Source: Streptomyces sp. TLI_053 (GTDB lineage: Bacteria > Actinomycetota > Actinomycetes > Streptomycetales > Streptomycetaceae). From it: DNA of 64,000 nt. Positions within the stretch are counted from its first letter, which is position 1, and each line of letters starts with the position of its first letter. The DNA lies in assembly GCF_900105395.1 (NCBI RefSeq), contig NZ_LT629775.1:8893501-8957500 (forward strand), read 5' to 3'. Below the pieces are notes generated by a model that worked only from the letters and a program-made list of their open reading frames with translations, was not told where the DNA came from and ran no database searches. This document shows, one piece after another, positions 43,048 through 52,466 of this stretch. Made by a program: the position numbers and the translations under genes.

Positions 43048-45371
43048 ACCGGCTCGTTCTCGCCCTCGGCGTCGATGTGGGGCAGGATCCGGTCCAGGAA
43101 GCGGGGCGTCCACCAGGCGGAGGCGCCGAGCAGGGTCATCACCGCCGGGACGAGCAGCAGCCGGACGATGGTGGCGTCCACCAGCACGCTGACCGCCAGG
43201 CCGAGGCCCATCATCTTGATCACGATGTTGTCGCTGACGATGAAGGCGGCGAAGACGCTGACCATGATCAGTGCGGCGCAGGAGATCACCCGGGCGGTGA
43301 TCTCCAGGGCGTGCGCGACGGCGTCCTGGCTGCGGCCGGTGCGCAGCCAGGCCTCGTGCACCCGGGAGAGCAGGAAGATCTCGTAGTCCATGCTCAGCCC
43401 GAAGACGATCGCGAACATCATCATCGGCACGTAGCTCTCGATCGGGACCGTGCCGTTCACCCCGAGCGCCGGGCCGCCCCAGCCCCACTGGAAGACCGCC
43501 ACCAGGACCCCGTACGAGGCGGCGATCGACAGCAGGTTGAGCACGGCGGCCTTGACGGCGACCAGCAGGCCGCGGAAGACGGCGAGGATGATCAGGAAGG
43601 CGAGTCCGACCACCACCGCGATGATCAGGACCAGCCGGCTCGACACGATGTCCAGGAAGTCCACCTGGGCGGCGGTGTTGCCGGTGACGTAGGTCTTCGC
43701 GCCGGTGCCGGCGACCGAGTCCGGCAGCACGGTGTCCGACAGGCGGTTGACCAGGTCGGTGGTGGCCTGCTCCTGCGGCGAGGTGGTGGGGACGACGGTG
43801 TTGAACAGGACCACGCCGTCCGGGCTGAGCTGCAGCGGACCGACGCTCGCCGCGCCGGGCAGGCCGGTGAGGGCCTGCTGCACGGCGCTCTGGACGCCCG
43901 GCCGGTTCTCGGCGGGCACGGCGCTCTGGTCGACCACGAGGGTCAGCGGCCCGTTCGAGCCGGGACCGAAGGCCTCGGACATCAGGTCGTAGGCGCGCCG
44001 GTCGGTGAAGTCGGTGGAGTCGGCGCCGTCCCCGATGTGGCCGAGCTGGATGGAGAACAGCGGGATCGCCAGGATCCCGAGCGCGACCACGCCGGCGATC
44101 AGGTACCACCAGGGGCGCCCCTCGACCCGGCGGGCGTAGCGGTGCCAGACGCCGGTCTCGGCGCCGTCCTCCCCGTTGCTCTCGGCGATCGGGCGGCCGA
44201 CGGTGATCCGGTCCATCCGGCGGCCGATCAGCCCCATCAGCGCCGGCAGCAGGGTCAGCGCGCCGAGGACCGCCGACACCACGGTGACGGCGGCGGCGAT
44301 CCCGAGTTTGGCCATGAAGGAGATGCCGGACACCGACAGTCCGGACAGCGCGATGATCACGGTGCAGCCCGAGACCAGCACCGCCCGGCCGCTGGTGGCC
44401 ACGGCCTGTCCGGCCGAGGACACCGGATCCACCCCGTCCATCAGGTTCTGTCGGTGCCGGGTGAGCAGGAAGAGCGCGTAGTCGATGCCGACCCCGATGC
44501 CGATCATGGTGGCCAGGGTGGGCGCGACGGTCGCGAAGGTCGACAGCGCCGCGATCAGTCCCAGCGCGCCGAGGCCGACCACGGCCGCGAACAGTGCCGT
44601 CACCAGCGGCAGTCCGGCCGCGATCGCGCTGCGGAAGCCGATCAGCAGCACGATGATCGCCACCGCGAAGCCGATCACCTCGCTGAGGCGGTCGTCGGGT
44701 TCGGGCTGCGCCAGCTCGCCCAGCGGGCCGCCGTACTCGACCTGGACGCCGGCCTCGCGCAGCGGGGCCACCGCCGCGTCCACGCCGTTCAGGTAGTCCG
44801 GGTCCAGGAGGGTCGGATTGGTGTCGAAACGGACCGTGATGTAGCCGGTCAGACCGTCCGCGGCCAGCGGCCCGCCGGGCGGGGCGGGCTGCCCGGCCGG
44901 CGGCAGCGGGCTCTGCGCGCCCAGCACGTGCGGCAGCTGCGACAGCGAGGCGACCACCTGGGACACCTGCGGGGCGAAGCCGGTCAGGGACTGGGCGTCG
45001 TGCAGCACCACCTGGGAGCTGGTGCCGGCGGCGGCCGGGACGTGCGCCTGGAGGACCTGCTGGCCCTGCTGCGCCTGGGAGCCGGGCAGCGAGAAGTCGT
45101 CCGAGTAGTCGCCGCCGACCGTCTTGTTCGCCGTCTGGACGGCGGCCAGCGCCACGATCCACAGCACGATGACCAGCACCGAGTGGCGGGCGCACCACTC
45201 GCCGAGCCGCCGGAGCCCCGAGCGCCTGGTCGGTGGCGCGGCGGCGGAGGGGCCGCGGCGGCCGGACGGCGGCGCGGACCGCGGGTCGGGCCGCGGGCCG
45301 GAGTTCGGAACGGAATTCGGTGCGGACCGCGGGTCGGGCGTGGGATCGGACGGCGGGTCGGACGGCGGCAT
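43044..45371 (-). CDS. MMPL/RND-family transporter
   Basis: I chose ATG 45371 (PPSDPPSDPTPDPRSAPN), giving 775 residues; the longer frame upstream lacks support. A Pro/Arg-rich cytoplasmic N-terminus precedes about twelve membrane helices in two halves. Family elements include GIGVGIDYALFLLTRHRQNL in the first half and FGLSMDYEIFLLSRVHEAWL in the second, with large extracytoplasmic loops (ANKTVGGDYSDDFSLPGS). Such proteins export lipids, siderophores or drugs using the proton gradient; substrate not evident. Confidence 0.92.
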   Translation of the reverse strand: MPPSDPPSDPTPDPRSAPNSVPNSGPRPDPRSAPPSGRRGPSAAAPPTRRSGLRRLGEWCARHSVLVIVLWIVALAAVQTANKTVGGDYSDDFSLPGSQAQQGQQVLQAHVPAAAGTSSQVVLHDAQSLTGFAPQVSQVVASLSQLPHVLGAQSPLPPAGQPAPPGGPLAADGLTGYITVRFDTNPTLLDPDYLNGVDAAVAPLREAGVQVEYGGPLGELAQPEPDDRLSEVIGFAVAIIVLLIGFRSAIAAGLPLVTALFAAVVGLGALGLIAALSTFATVAPTLATMIGIGVGIDYALFLLTRHRQNLMDGVDPVSSAGQAVATSGRAVLVSGCTVIIALSGLSVSGISFMAKLGIAAAVTVVSAVLGALTLLPALMGLIGRRMDRITVGRPIAESNGEDGAETGVWHRYARRVEGRPWWYLIAGVVALGILAIPLFSIQLGHIGDGADSTDFTDRRAYDLMSEAFGPGSNGPLTLVVDQSAVPAENRPGVQSAVQQALTGLPGAASVGPLQLSPDGVVLFNTVVPTTSPQEQATTDLVNRLSDTVLPDSVAGTGAKTYVTGNTAAQVDFLDIVSSRLVLIIAVVVGLAFLIILAVFRGLLVAVKAAVLNLLSIAASYGVLVAVFQWGWGGPALGVNGTVPIESYVPMMMFAIVFGLSMDYEIFLLSRVHEAWLRTGRSQDAVAHALEITARVISCAALIMVSVFAAFIVSDNIVIKMMGLGLAVSVLVDATIVRLLLVPAVMTLLGASAWWTPRFLDRILPHIDAEGENEPV

Positions 45372-45616
45372 GAACGGCTCCCGGTCTTCGGCGCGGTTGC
45401 GCATCGATCCGGAGCAGCGTCCCCGGGCCGCCGCGCCGAGCACGCCGTACTCGCCGGTAGTCGCCCCGCCGGCGGTGTCGCCCGCCGACGTCGGTCGGTG
45501 TCCCCGCCCGTCGGCGGTGCAGCCCCGCCCACGCCGGTCGGTCCCCCCCGCGCCCGTCGACGGTGCTGCCCCCGCCGGCGGTGCCGGGGCCGCGCACGGC
45601 GACCCCGGCGGCCGGG

Positions 45617-47254
45617 TCAGGACGCGGTGGGCACCGCCGCCTCCCGCAGCCCGCCCTCGGACAGGTGCAGCCGGCGGGTCACCCCGATCCGTTCCAGGAA
45701 CCGCTCGTCGTGGCTGACCACCACGAACGCGCCCCGGTAGGCGGTCAGGGCGCTCTCCAGCCGGCCGACGCTCACCAGGTCGAGGTTGTTCGTCGGCTCG
45801 TCCAGGAGGAGCAGGTGCGGCGCGGGGTCCGCGCACAGGACGCACGCCAGCGTGGCGCGCAGCCGCTCGCCGCCGGACAGCAGCCCGACCGGCAGCTGGG
45901 CGCCGGGGCCCCGGAAGAGGAACCGGGCCAGGAGGTTCATCCGCTCGGCCTCCGGGCGCTCCGGGGCGAACGCGGCGAAGTTCTCGGCGACGGTGCGGTC
46001 CGGATCGAGCAGGTCCAGCCGCTGCGACAGCCGGGCGATCCGGCCCTCGGCCCGCCTGGTCGTGCCGCCGTCCGGGGCCAGGCTCCCGTCGAGCAGCCGC
46101 AGCAGGGTGCTCTTGCCCGAGCCGTTGGAGCCGGTCAGCGCGATCCGCTCCGGGCCGCGGACGGTCAGGTCGACGCCGGGCCCGGCGAACAGCTCCCGGT
46201 CGCCGAGCCGGACCCGCAGCCGCTCGCCGAGGAACAGGGTGCGTCCGGCGGGCACCTGGGTGTCCGGCAGCTCCACCACGATCCGCTGCTCGTCGCGCAG
46301 CGCCCGCTCGGCCTCGTCGAGGCGCGCCCTGGCCTCGCCGACCCGGCCGGCGTGCACCTGGCCGGAACGACCGGCGGACTCCTGGGCGCCGCGCTTCATG
46401 GTGCCGGCGAAGATCTTGGGCAGCCCGGCGTTCTTCAGGTTGCGGGCGGCGTTGCTCTGCCGGCGCTCGGCCCGCTCGCGGGCCTGCTGCAGCTCCCGCT
46501 TCTCCCGCTTCAGCTCCTGCTCGGCGCTGCGGACCGTGCGCTCCGCGGCCTCCTGTCCGGCCCGGACGGCCTCCTCGTACGCGGTGAAGTTGCCGCCGAA
46601 GAAGTGCAGCCCGCCCCGGTCGAGCTCGGCGATCCGGTCCGTCCGGTCGAGCAGTTCGCGGTCGTGGCTGACCAGCAGCAGGCAGCCGTGGAAGTCGTCC
46701 AGCGCGTCGTAGAGCCGGTGCCGGGCGTCGCGGTCGAGGTTGTTGGTGGGTTCGTCGAGCAGCAGCACGTCGGGGCGCCGCAGCAGCCGGCCGGCCAGGC
46801 CCAGCGAGACGATCTGGCCGCCGCTGAGGGTGCCCAGGTCGCGGTCGAGGGCGAGGTGGCCCAGGCCGAGGCGGTCGAGCCGGTCGCGGGTGCGCTCCTC
46901 GATGTCCCAGTCGTCGCCGATGGTGGTGAAGTGGCGTTCGTCGACGTCGCCGGACTCCACCGCGTCGATGGCCCGGACCACGTCGGCGATGCCCAGGACC
47001 TCGGCGACGGTGAGCCCGGACGTGAGGGGGAGGGTCTGCGGAAGGTGGGCGAGGACGCCGTCGACGGTCACCGACCCGGCGGAGGGGCGCAGTTCACCGG
47101 CGAGGAGCCGGAGCAGGGTGCTCTTCCCGCTGCCGTTCGGGGCGACCAGGCCGGTGCGGCCGGGGCCGACGGCGAAGGAGAGGTCCTGGAAGACGGGGGT
47201 GTCGTCGGGCCAGGAGAAGGACAGGTTGGTGCAGACGACGGAAGCGCCGGACAT
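45617..47254 (-). CDS. ABC-F family ATPase (ribosome-protection type candidate)
   Basis: ATG 47254 (SGASVVCTNLSFSWPDDTPV) has GAGG eight bases upstream. Two nucleotide-binding domains are present: Walker A GLVAPNGSGKST and LTGSNGSGKST, signatures TLSGGQIVSLGLAGRLL and LLSGGERLRATLACVL, Walker B LLLDEPTNNLD twice. The interdomain linker is a charged coiled coil (EQELKREKRELQQARERAE). There are no membrane helices. ABC-F proteins act on ribosomes, and some give resistance to macrolides, lincosamides or pleuromutilins. A short leader ORF and alternative hairpins upstream suggest antibiotic-dependent control. Confidence 0.9.
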   Translation of the reverse strand: MSGASVVCTNLSFSWPDDTPVFQDLSFAVGPGRTGLVAPNGSGKSTLLRLLAGELRPSAGSVTVDGVLAHLPQTLPLTSGLTVAEVLGIADVVRAIDAVESGDVDERHFTTIGDDWDIEERTRDRLDRLGLGHLALDRDLGTLSGGQIVSLGLAGRLLRRPDVLLLDEPTNNLDRDARHRLYDALDDFHGCLLLVSHDRELLDRTDRIAELDRGGLHFFGGNFTAYEEAVRAGQEAAERTVRSAEQELKREKRELQQARERAERRQSNAARNLKNAGLPKIFAGTMKRGAQESAGRSGQVHAGRVGEARARLDEAERALRDEQRIVVELPDTQVPAGRTLFLGERLRVRLGDRELFAGPGVDLTVRGPERIALTGSNGSGKSTLLRLLDGSLAPDGGTTRRAEGRIARLSQRLDLLDPDRTVAENFAAFAPERPEAERMNLLARFLFRGPGAQLPVGLLSGGERLRATLACVLCADPAPHLLLLDEPTNNLDLVSVGRLESALTAYRGAFVVVSHDERFLERIGVTRRLHLSEGGLREAAVPTAS

Positions 47255-47277
47255 GGAGGTGACCTCGTGGAGTGACA

Positions 47278-47308
47278 GGGCGGGGGAGGACACACCCGCC
47301 CGGGTGTC
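47278..47308 (-). promoter_or_regulatory. Overlapping alternative hairpins in the ABC-F leader
   Basis: gggcggg (47278-47284) can pair with cccgccc (47295-47301); alternatively gacac plus cc (47289-47296) can pair with gggtgtc (47302-47308). The two stems share bases and cannot form together. They lie between the leader ORF and the ABC-F start, as in attenuators, but no clear U-run follows. Confidence 0.35.
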
Positions 47309-47392
47309 GGACAAAGGGGAGAAGGGGACGACAGCCGGGCCGCGGCAGCGGTGCTTCGATGCACCGGCGAGCGGCCTGTCGGCTCCGGGTGA

Positions 47393-47422
47393 TCACCCGG
47401 AGATGTCGTCGTCCACCACCAT
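47393..47422 (-). CDS. Candidate leader peptide MVVDDDISG upstream of the ABC-F gene
   Basis: ATG 47422 has AAGGAG at seven bases and encodes nine residues, MVVDDDISG, then TGA. The stop overlaps a 16-base perfect palindrome (47385-47400, ccgggtgatcacccgg). The ORF lies about 140 bases before the ABC-F start on the same strand. Short translated leaders control several antibiotic-resistance ABC-F genes through ribosome stalling; that this one does so is inference. Confidence 0.4.
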   Translation of the reverse strand: MVVDDDISG

Positions 47423-47662
47423 GTCCGGTCTCCTTGAGGACGTGGCCCGGGGAAGGGCCACCGAAAAGATCAACGTTCCCGGCAGGCTAACAGCCGGGGA
47501 TGCCGGTCGCCACCCGATTTCCGCCGGCGGCGACCCGAAGGATCTGATGAACCGTCACCGTCCGTGCCGCACAGGCCCTCTCGACGTGACCGGGCACGCG
47601 ACGGCATGCTCGTCCCCGTGCGCGGCCCGCGCGCCTCCGTCACCCGACCGAAGGAGCCCCCC

Positions 47663-48925
47663 GTGGAACGACTCGTGCTGGACCCGACCGGTCGAAACCG
47701 CGATGCCGAGACCGCCGAGCTGTTCGAGCGCGGGCCGGCGACGCCCGTCGACCTCCTGGGAGTGCGGGCCTGGGCGGTGGCCGACCCGGGGCTGCTGGAG
47801 GAACTGCTCAAGGACCCCCGGGTGTCCAAGGACGGCCTCCAGCACTGGCCTGACTTCGCCGAGGTCGTCCCCACCTGGCCGCTGGCGATCTGGGTGGCCG
47901 CCCGCAACATGTTCACCGCCCACGGTGCGGAGCACCGGCGGCTGCGCCGGCTGGTCGGCACCGCGTTCTCGGTCCGCCGGATCACCGCCATGACCGGGCA
48001 GGTCGAGCAGCTGACCGGCGCCCTGCTGGACGACCTGGCCGCGATGCCTCCCGGCACCCCCGTCGACCTGCGCGAGCACCTCGCCTACCGGCTGCCGATC
48101 CAGGTCGTCGCCCGGCTGCTGGGACTCCCCGACGCCCTCACGGACAGCTTCCGCACCACCGTCGACCGGGTCTTCGACACCACCCGCACCACCGAGGAGG
48201 CCGTCGCCAACATGACGACCTTCTACGCGATGCTGGACGAGCTGATCGCCACCAAGCGCCGCGAGCCCGCAGACGACATGACCTCGCTGCTGATCGCCGC
48301 CCGCGACACCGGCGACGGCGAGGACGGGCCGCAGGGGGAGGGCGGGGCGGCGGTGACCGCCGGCGCCTCGGCGCTGACCGAGGAGGAGCTGCGGGACACC
48401 CTGCTGCTGGTCGTCTCGGCCGGCTACGAGACCACCGTCAACCTGATCGACAACGCCATCGCCGCACTGCTCACCCACCCGGAGCAGCTCGCCCTGGTCC
48501 GGGCCGGCAAGGTCGGCTGGGGCGACGTGGTCGAGGAGGCGCTGCGCCGCGACGCGCCCGTGGCGCACCTGCCGCTGCGCTTCGCCGTCGAGGACATCGA
48601 GCTGCCCGGCGGGGTGGTCCTCCGCAAGGGCGACCCGATCCTGGCCTCCTACGCCGCCGCCGGCCGCCATCCCGTCCGCTACGGCGAGGACGGCGCCGTC
48701 TTCGACGTGACCCGGCCGGTCAAGGAGCACCTGGCCTTCGGCCACGGCCCGCACTTCTGCCTCGGCGCCCCGCTGGCCCGGCTGGAGGGGGCGACCGCCC
48801 TGCGGATGCTCTTCGAGCGGTTCCCGGACCTCGCCCTCGCCCCCGATGCCGACCTGCGGCCGGTCGAATCGCTGATCTCCAACGGGCACCGCGAACTCCC
48901 GGTCCTGCTCGGCGGGGTGCGGTAG
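47663..48925 (+). CDS. Cytochrome P450 monooxygenase
   Basis: GTG 47663 follows AAGGAG and gives 420 residues. Family motifs are the I-helix oxygen-binding LLVVSAGYETTVNLIDN, the K-helix EEALRRDAPV (ExxR) and the heme-binding loop LAFGHGPHFCLGAPLARLE with the axial Cys. It is a soluble class I P450 needing ferredoxin and reductase, none of which is adjacent. Substrate unknown; actinobacterial P450s of this type act in secondary metabolism or xenobiotic oxidation. It converges with an SDR gene across a strong terminator. Confidence 0.94.
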   Translation: MERLVLDPTGRNRDAETAELFERGPATPVDLLGVRAWAVADPGLLEELLKDPRVSKDGLQHWPDFAEVVPTWPLAIWVAARNMFTAHGAEHRRLRRLVGTAFSVRRITAMTGQVEQLTGALLDDLAAMPPGTPVDLREHLAYRLPIQVVARLLGLPDALTDSFRTTVDRVFDTTRTTEEAVANMTTFYAMLDELIATKRREPADDMTSLLIAARDTGDGEDGPQGEGGAAVTAGASALTEEELRDTLLLVVSAGYETTVNLIDNAIAALLTHPEQLALVRAGKVGWGDVVEEALRRDAPVAHLPLRFAVEDIELPGGVVLRKGDPILASYAAAGRHPVRYGEDGAVFDVTRPVKEHLAFGHGPHFCLGAPLARLEGATALRMLFERFPDLALAPDADLRPVESLISNGHRELPVLLGGVR

Positions 48926-48938
48926 ACCGGCGGGCGGC

Positions 48939-48984
48939 CGCGCGTCGCGTCCCCGTTCCAGCAAGGACGGGGACGCGACGCGCG
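48939..48984. terminator. 18-bp perfect hairpin, bidirectional terminator
   Basis: cgcgcgtcgcgtccccgt (48939-48956) pairs perfectly with 48967-48984 over a ten-base loop between the convergent P450 and SDR genes. Confidence 0.85.
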
Positions 48985-49032
48985 GGAGGCCGGGTCAGTG
49001 GGCCCGACGGCGCGGCCGACGGCGCGTCCGGC

Positions 49033-49797
49033 TCACTGCCCCATGACGTACTTGACGGTCGGCCCGGTGGTCCAGCCGCCGTCCACCGCGAGCTCGGCGC
49101 CGGTCACGTAGGAGGCGTCGTCCGACAGCAGGTACACCACGGCGGTGGCGATCTCGGGAGCCTCGCCGACGCGGGCCATCGGGGTGTTGGGGTAGTTGCC
49201 CTCACCCTGCTGGATGCCGACCGCCGCCGTCATCGGGGTGTAGGTCATGCCCGGGTGCACCGAGTTGACCCGGATCCGCTCGGTGCCCAGCTCGACCGCG
49301 CCGATCTTGCTCAGGCCGCGCACGCCCCACTTGGAGGCGCCGTAGCCGGCAGTCAGGGCGAGGCCCATCAGACCGGCCGCCGAGGAGATGTTGACGATCG
49401 AGCCGCCGCCGGCCGCGCGCATCGCCGGGACGACGGTCTTCATCCCGATGAACACCCCGGTCAGATTGACGTCCAGCACCTTGCGGAAGTACGCGACGCT
49501 CTCGTCCGCGAGCAGGGTGCCGGTGGAGATCCCCGCGTTGTTGACCAGGCCGTGCACCGCGCCGAACTCCGCCACCGCGTGGTCCACCACCCGCTGCCAG
49601 TCCTCCTCGGAGGTCACGTCGTGCCGTACGAAACGGGCCCGCTCGCCGAGCTCGGCGGCGGTGGCCAGGCCGTCCTCCTCCAGGACGTCGGTGATCACCA
49701 CATTGGCCCCGGCGGCGACGGCGAGCCGGGCCGCCTCGGCGCCGAGGCCGCGGGCGCCGCCGGTGATGATGACGGTCTTGCCGGTCAGGTCGTTCAT
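49033..49797 (-). CDS. Short-chain dehydrogenase/reductase
   Basis: A 254-residue classical SDR: cofactor site TGGARGLGAE, NNAGIS, NISSAAG with the catalytic Ser and YGASK with Tyr and Lys. DVLEEDGLATAAELG after beta-2 (Asp) suggests NAD rather than NADP. It resembles 3-alpha/20-beta-hydroxysteroid dehydrogenase-like members. Its start overlaps the TetR stop (ATGA), so it is translationally coupled to its likely regulator. Substrate unknown. Confidence 0.92.
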   Translation of the reverse strand: MNDLTGKTVIITGGARGLGAEAARLAVAAGANVVITDVLEEDGLATAAELGERARFVRHDVTSEEDWQRVVDHAVAEFGAVHGLVNNAGISTGTLLADESVAYFRKVLDVNLTGVFIGMKTVVPAMRAAGGGSIVNISSAAGLMGLALTAGYGASKWGVRGLSKIGAVELGTERIRVNSVHPGMTYTPMTAAVGIQQGEGNYPNTPMARVGEAPEIATAVVYLLSDDASYVTGAELAVDGGWTTGPTVKYVMGQ

Positions 49798-50429
49798 GAC
49801 GTGCTCCTGGAGGGGGTGGGGGCGGAGAGCATGGCGGCGGACACCGTCACCAGGTCGGCGAGGAAGGTCTCCTCGTCCGTCAGCGGGGTGGATCCGGTGA
49901 GGTACTGCTGCGCCCGGTCGGCCAGCGCCGCGCCGATCAAGGTGAGGGCGAGGTCGAGCCGCTCCAGCCGGATCGGCTCCGGCAGGCCGGAGATCCGCTG
50001 CTCGGCCAGACCGATCAGCCGCCAGTAGCCGCCGCCCGCGAGGGTGGGGTGCGGGGTCCGGGTGCGGACGCCGCTGCTGTGGCTGATCTGGGCCGAGATC
50101 CGCAGGCAGTGCCGGCCCTGCTCGGTGCGCAGCTCGGTGGCCTCGGCGGTCACCAGGGCGTCGAGCAGCCCGGGGAGGTCCTGTTCCGCCAGGGCGGGGA
50201 GCCTCGGCGCGAGCGCCCGCTCGGTGCGCTCCTGCCGGGCGGCCATGATCGCGTCCAGCAGCCCTTCGCGGGAGCCGAAGTGGTACTGCACGGCGGACGG
50301 GTTGCTCTGTCCGGCCAGCCGGACGATGTCCTTGGTGAGGGAGGCCTCTACGCCCCGGGTGGCGAAGAGTTCCTCCGCCGCCCGGATCAGCCTCTCGCGG
50401 GTCTCGTGGCCCGCCGACGTCCTTGCCAT
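49794..50429 (-). CDS. TetR-family transcriptional regulator
   Basis: A 211-residue protein with an N-terminal TetR helix-turn-helix (ETRERLIRAAEELFATRGVE, SLTKDIVRLAGQSNPSAVQY HFGSR split across the recognition helix). The rest is a helical ligand-binding domain. It is the first gene of a tetR-SDR operon; a perfect 8+8 inverted repeat just upstream of its start is a good candidate for its own operator, pointing to autoregulation and ligand-induced SDR expression. Confidence 0.92.
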   Translation of the reverse strand: MARTSAGHETRERLIRAAEELFATRGVEASLTKDIVRLAGQSNPSAVQYHFGSREGLLDAIMAARQERTERALAPRLPALAEQDLPGLLDALVTAEATELRTEQGRHCLRISAQISHSSGVRTRTPHPTLAGGGYWRLIGLAEQRISGLPEPIRLERLDLALTLIGAALADRAQQYLTGSTPLTDEETFLADLVTVSAAMLSAPTPSRSTS

Positions 50430-50438
50430 GGGACCAAG

Positions 50439-50461
50439 ATTAATACTGGGCATTATTAATC
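50439..50461 (-). promoter_or_regulatory. Candidate TetR operator
   Basis: gattaata (50439-50446) and tattaatc (50454-50461) are perfect inverted repeats spaced by seven bases, starting 10 bases upstream of the tetR ATG. The AT content is striking against the local background. Confidence 0.65.
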
Positions 50462-50541
50462 GCAAAGCAGGGTCGTCCGTCCCGGTCGGGCCGTGCGGCC
50501 GGGGACCGGGGCGTCCCTCGCGCTGTCCCCGACGGCGAGCG

Positions 50542-50572
50542 GGCCCGCCCGGCCGGTGCGGCCGGACGGACC
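50542..50572 (-). terminator. 13-bp hairpin after the beta-propeller gene
   Basis: ggcccgcccggcc (50542-50554) pairs with ggccggacggacc (50560-50572) with two G-U pairs and a five-base loop, about 20 bases after the minus-strand stop. Confidence 0.55.
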
Positions 50573-50593
50573 CGCGAGGTCCCGTTCCCTCGG

Positions 50594-52135
50594 TCAGCCG
50601 TTGTCGTCCTCGCCCTGGTTGTCGCCGCCGCCCCGGTGGTGCCCGACGGAGGCCGCGAAGGCCTGGGAGTCCTCGGCCGCCGGAGCACCGGGGCCGGTCA
50701 CGAGGTTGCGGCTGGTCGAGCCGAACACCACCGTGCGGCCCGCGGCGTCCACGAACGGGGCGTTCGACGCACCGTTGCCGAGCGAGCCGTCGGCGGCCGT
50801 GGAGACCCGCTCGGTCCGGCCCGTGCGCAGGTCCTGGCGGTAGATGTCCCACTCCGCGTGCTGCGGGCCGGCCACCAGGTTGTCGGCGGCGGACTCGAAG
50901 TAGAGCCAGCGGTTGTCGGCGGTGATCGAGCCGTGGTCCGAGGAGCCGACCGAGCTGGTGCCCGGCAGGCCGCCGCTGATCTTGGTCACGGTGCCCGTCC
51001 GCAGGTCCCGGACGTGGAGCACCGTGTGGTAGCGGTGACCGTTGGTCGAGCCGCCGGGCTCGGGCAGGGTGTAGATCGCGCGCCGCCCGTCGGGGCTGAT
51101 CGTCGCCTCGAAGCTGGAGGCGCCCACCGTGCCGTCGGTGCCCGTGCTGGCGGCGGTGAGACGCCGGCCGGGCACGTCGTAGACGTAGTAGGTGGCGGCG
51201 GTCGGGTGGGCGGCGAGCGAGGCCGCGGCCCCCTGCGGAACGATCCGGCGCGCGGCCTCGGCGGCGCCCGGGGTCGTCTCCACGTCCTCGGGGGCGGGCG
51301 GCTGGTCCTGCGGCAGCAGCTCGGAGAGCGAGGAGAAGCCGATGGTGCGGCCGTCGGCACTGATCGTCGGGTGCACCGACAGGCTCTCGCCCGGCTTGCC
51401 GTTGAGGTCCCGGGAGATCAGCCGGGTGGTGTGGGTGCGCCGGTCGGTGAGGTAGACGTTGTACTTCCAGGTGTACGGCCGGGCCAAGGAGGGCCCGGCT
51501 CCGGCCGTCGGCGGCTCGGTGTCCACCACCGTCGGGTCCAGGTCGGTCCGGGAGGACACGAACGCCACGAACCGGCCGTCCGCGCTGATCGAGGGCGCGT
51601 ACGAGGAGTGGTACTGGTCGGTGTCGGTCCTGGCCGCGCTGCCGCTGATCAGTTCCGTGCGTCCGGTCCAGCGGTCGCGCAGGTACACCTCGGTGCGCCC
51701 GGTCACCCTCGGGTCGGCCGTCACGCCCTCGGAGTCGCTCTCGAAGGCGACGTAACGGCCGTTGGCGTTGATCGCCACGTAGTCGGTGAAGCCGGTCAGC
51801 GGCTCGTCGGAGTCGGAGAGGTTGACCCGCTCCGTGCGCCCGTTGCGCAGGTCCGTCACATAGGCGTCGCGCCCGCCCTTGCTGGGCTGCCCCACCAGGT
51901 TCGTGCCCCAGGAGGTGAACAGGGCGAAGCGGCCGTCGGCGCTGACGCCCTGGCCGAACGACTGCCCGTCGGGCGCGGTGCCGTTAACCCCGGTGCTGAT
52001 CTGGACGGTGCCGTGCGCCACCGGCCGGGCCGTGGCCTGGGCCGGAGCGGCGGTGGCGGCGATCACGGCGGCCGCGGCCAGCGCACCGCCGCCCGCGAGC
52101 CACCGGTTGCGGGTCGTCCGGGTGGTACGTGTCAT
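50594..52135 (-). CDS. Secreted TolB/WD40-type beta-propeller protein
   Basis: ATG 52135 has GAGGGG upstream. A Tat-like or Sec signal (RNRWLAGGGALAAAAVIAAT, then AAPAQA) precedes repeated blades of the pattern SADGRFVAFVSSRTDL, NANGRYVAFESDSEG, SADGRTIGFSSLSELL, SPDGRRAIYTLPEPG and TADNRWLYFESAADNL, each followed by a strand such as VYLRDRWTGRTELIS. This is a PD40/TolB-like propeller of about six or seven blades with no enzymatic domain. It is probably exported; function unknown. Confidence 0.85.
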   Translation of the reverse strand: MTRTTRTTRNRWLAGGGALAAAAVIAATAAPAQATARPVAHGTVQISTGVNGTAPDGQSFGQGVSADGRFALFTSWGTNLVGQPSKGGRDAYVTDLRNGRTERVNLSDSDEPLTGFTDYVAINANGRYVAFESDSEGVTADPRVTGRTEVYLRDRWTGRTELISGSAARTDTDQYHSSYAPSISADGRFVAFVSSRTDLDPTVVDTEPPTAGAGPSLARPYTWKYNVYLTDRRTHTTRLISRDLNGKPGESLSVHPTISADGRTIGFSSLSELLPQDQPPAPEDVETTPGAAEAARRIVPQGAAASLAAHPTAATYYVYDVPGRRLTAASTGTDGTVGASSFEATISPDGRRAIYTLPEPGGSTNGHRYHTVLHVRDLRTGTVTKISGGLPGTSSVGSSDHGSITADNRWLYFESAADNLVAGPQHAEWDIYRQDLRTGRTERVSTAADGSLGNGASNAPFVDAAGRTVVFGSTSRNLVTGPGAPAAEDSQAFAASVGHHRGGGDNQGEDDNG

Positions 52136-52466
52136 CGAGTTTCCCCTCGGATCGCCCGGCCGGGCTCCCTCCCGGTGGCGGGCTTCCCGGCAAAGCCAAG
52201 CCCCCACGGTGTCCGGTCGTCAACGATCGAGGGGGAAGGGGAGTGGAAGATACGTCAACTGACTGATAACACAACGTAATGACCCGATCCGGGCACGGTC
52301 GGACGCCCCTCGGCGGCCGGACCGTCGCGCCGCCCTGACGTCCTCGGCTGTCCCCCGCCCCGCGCGGGCCCCGGGGGAACGCCCTCCCGGCGCCGCCCGG
52401 CGGCCGATGTCACAATCACCGCCGCTGCGCAGTCATAGAGGGGAGACCGGGAGAACGGAGTGCACC

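Noticed and set aside
41716..45597. Very long minus-strand frame (about 1290 codons) across the MMPL and MscS genes
   Set aside because: Composition is Arg/Pro/Gly-rich without domains and it shadows the real MMPL frame.
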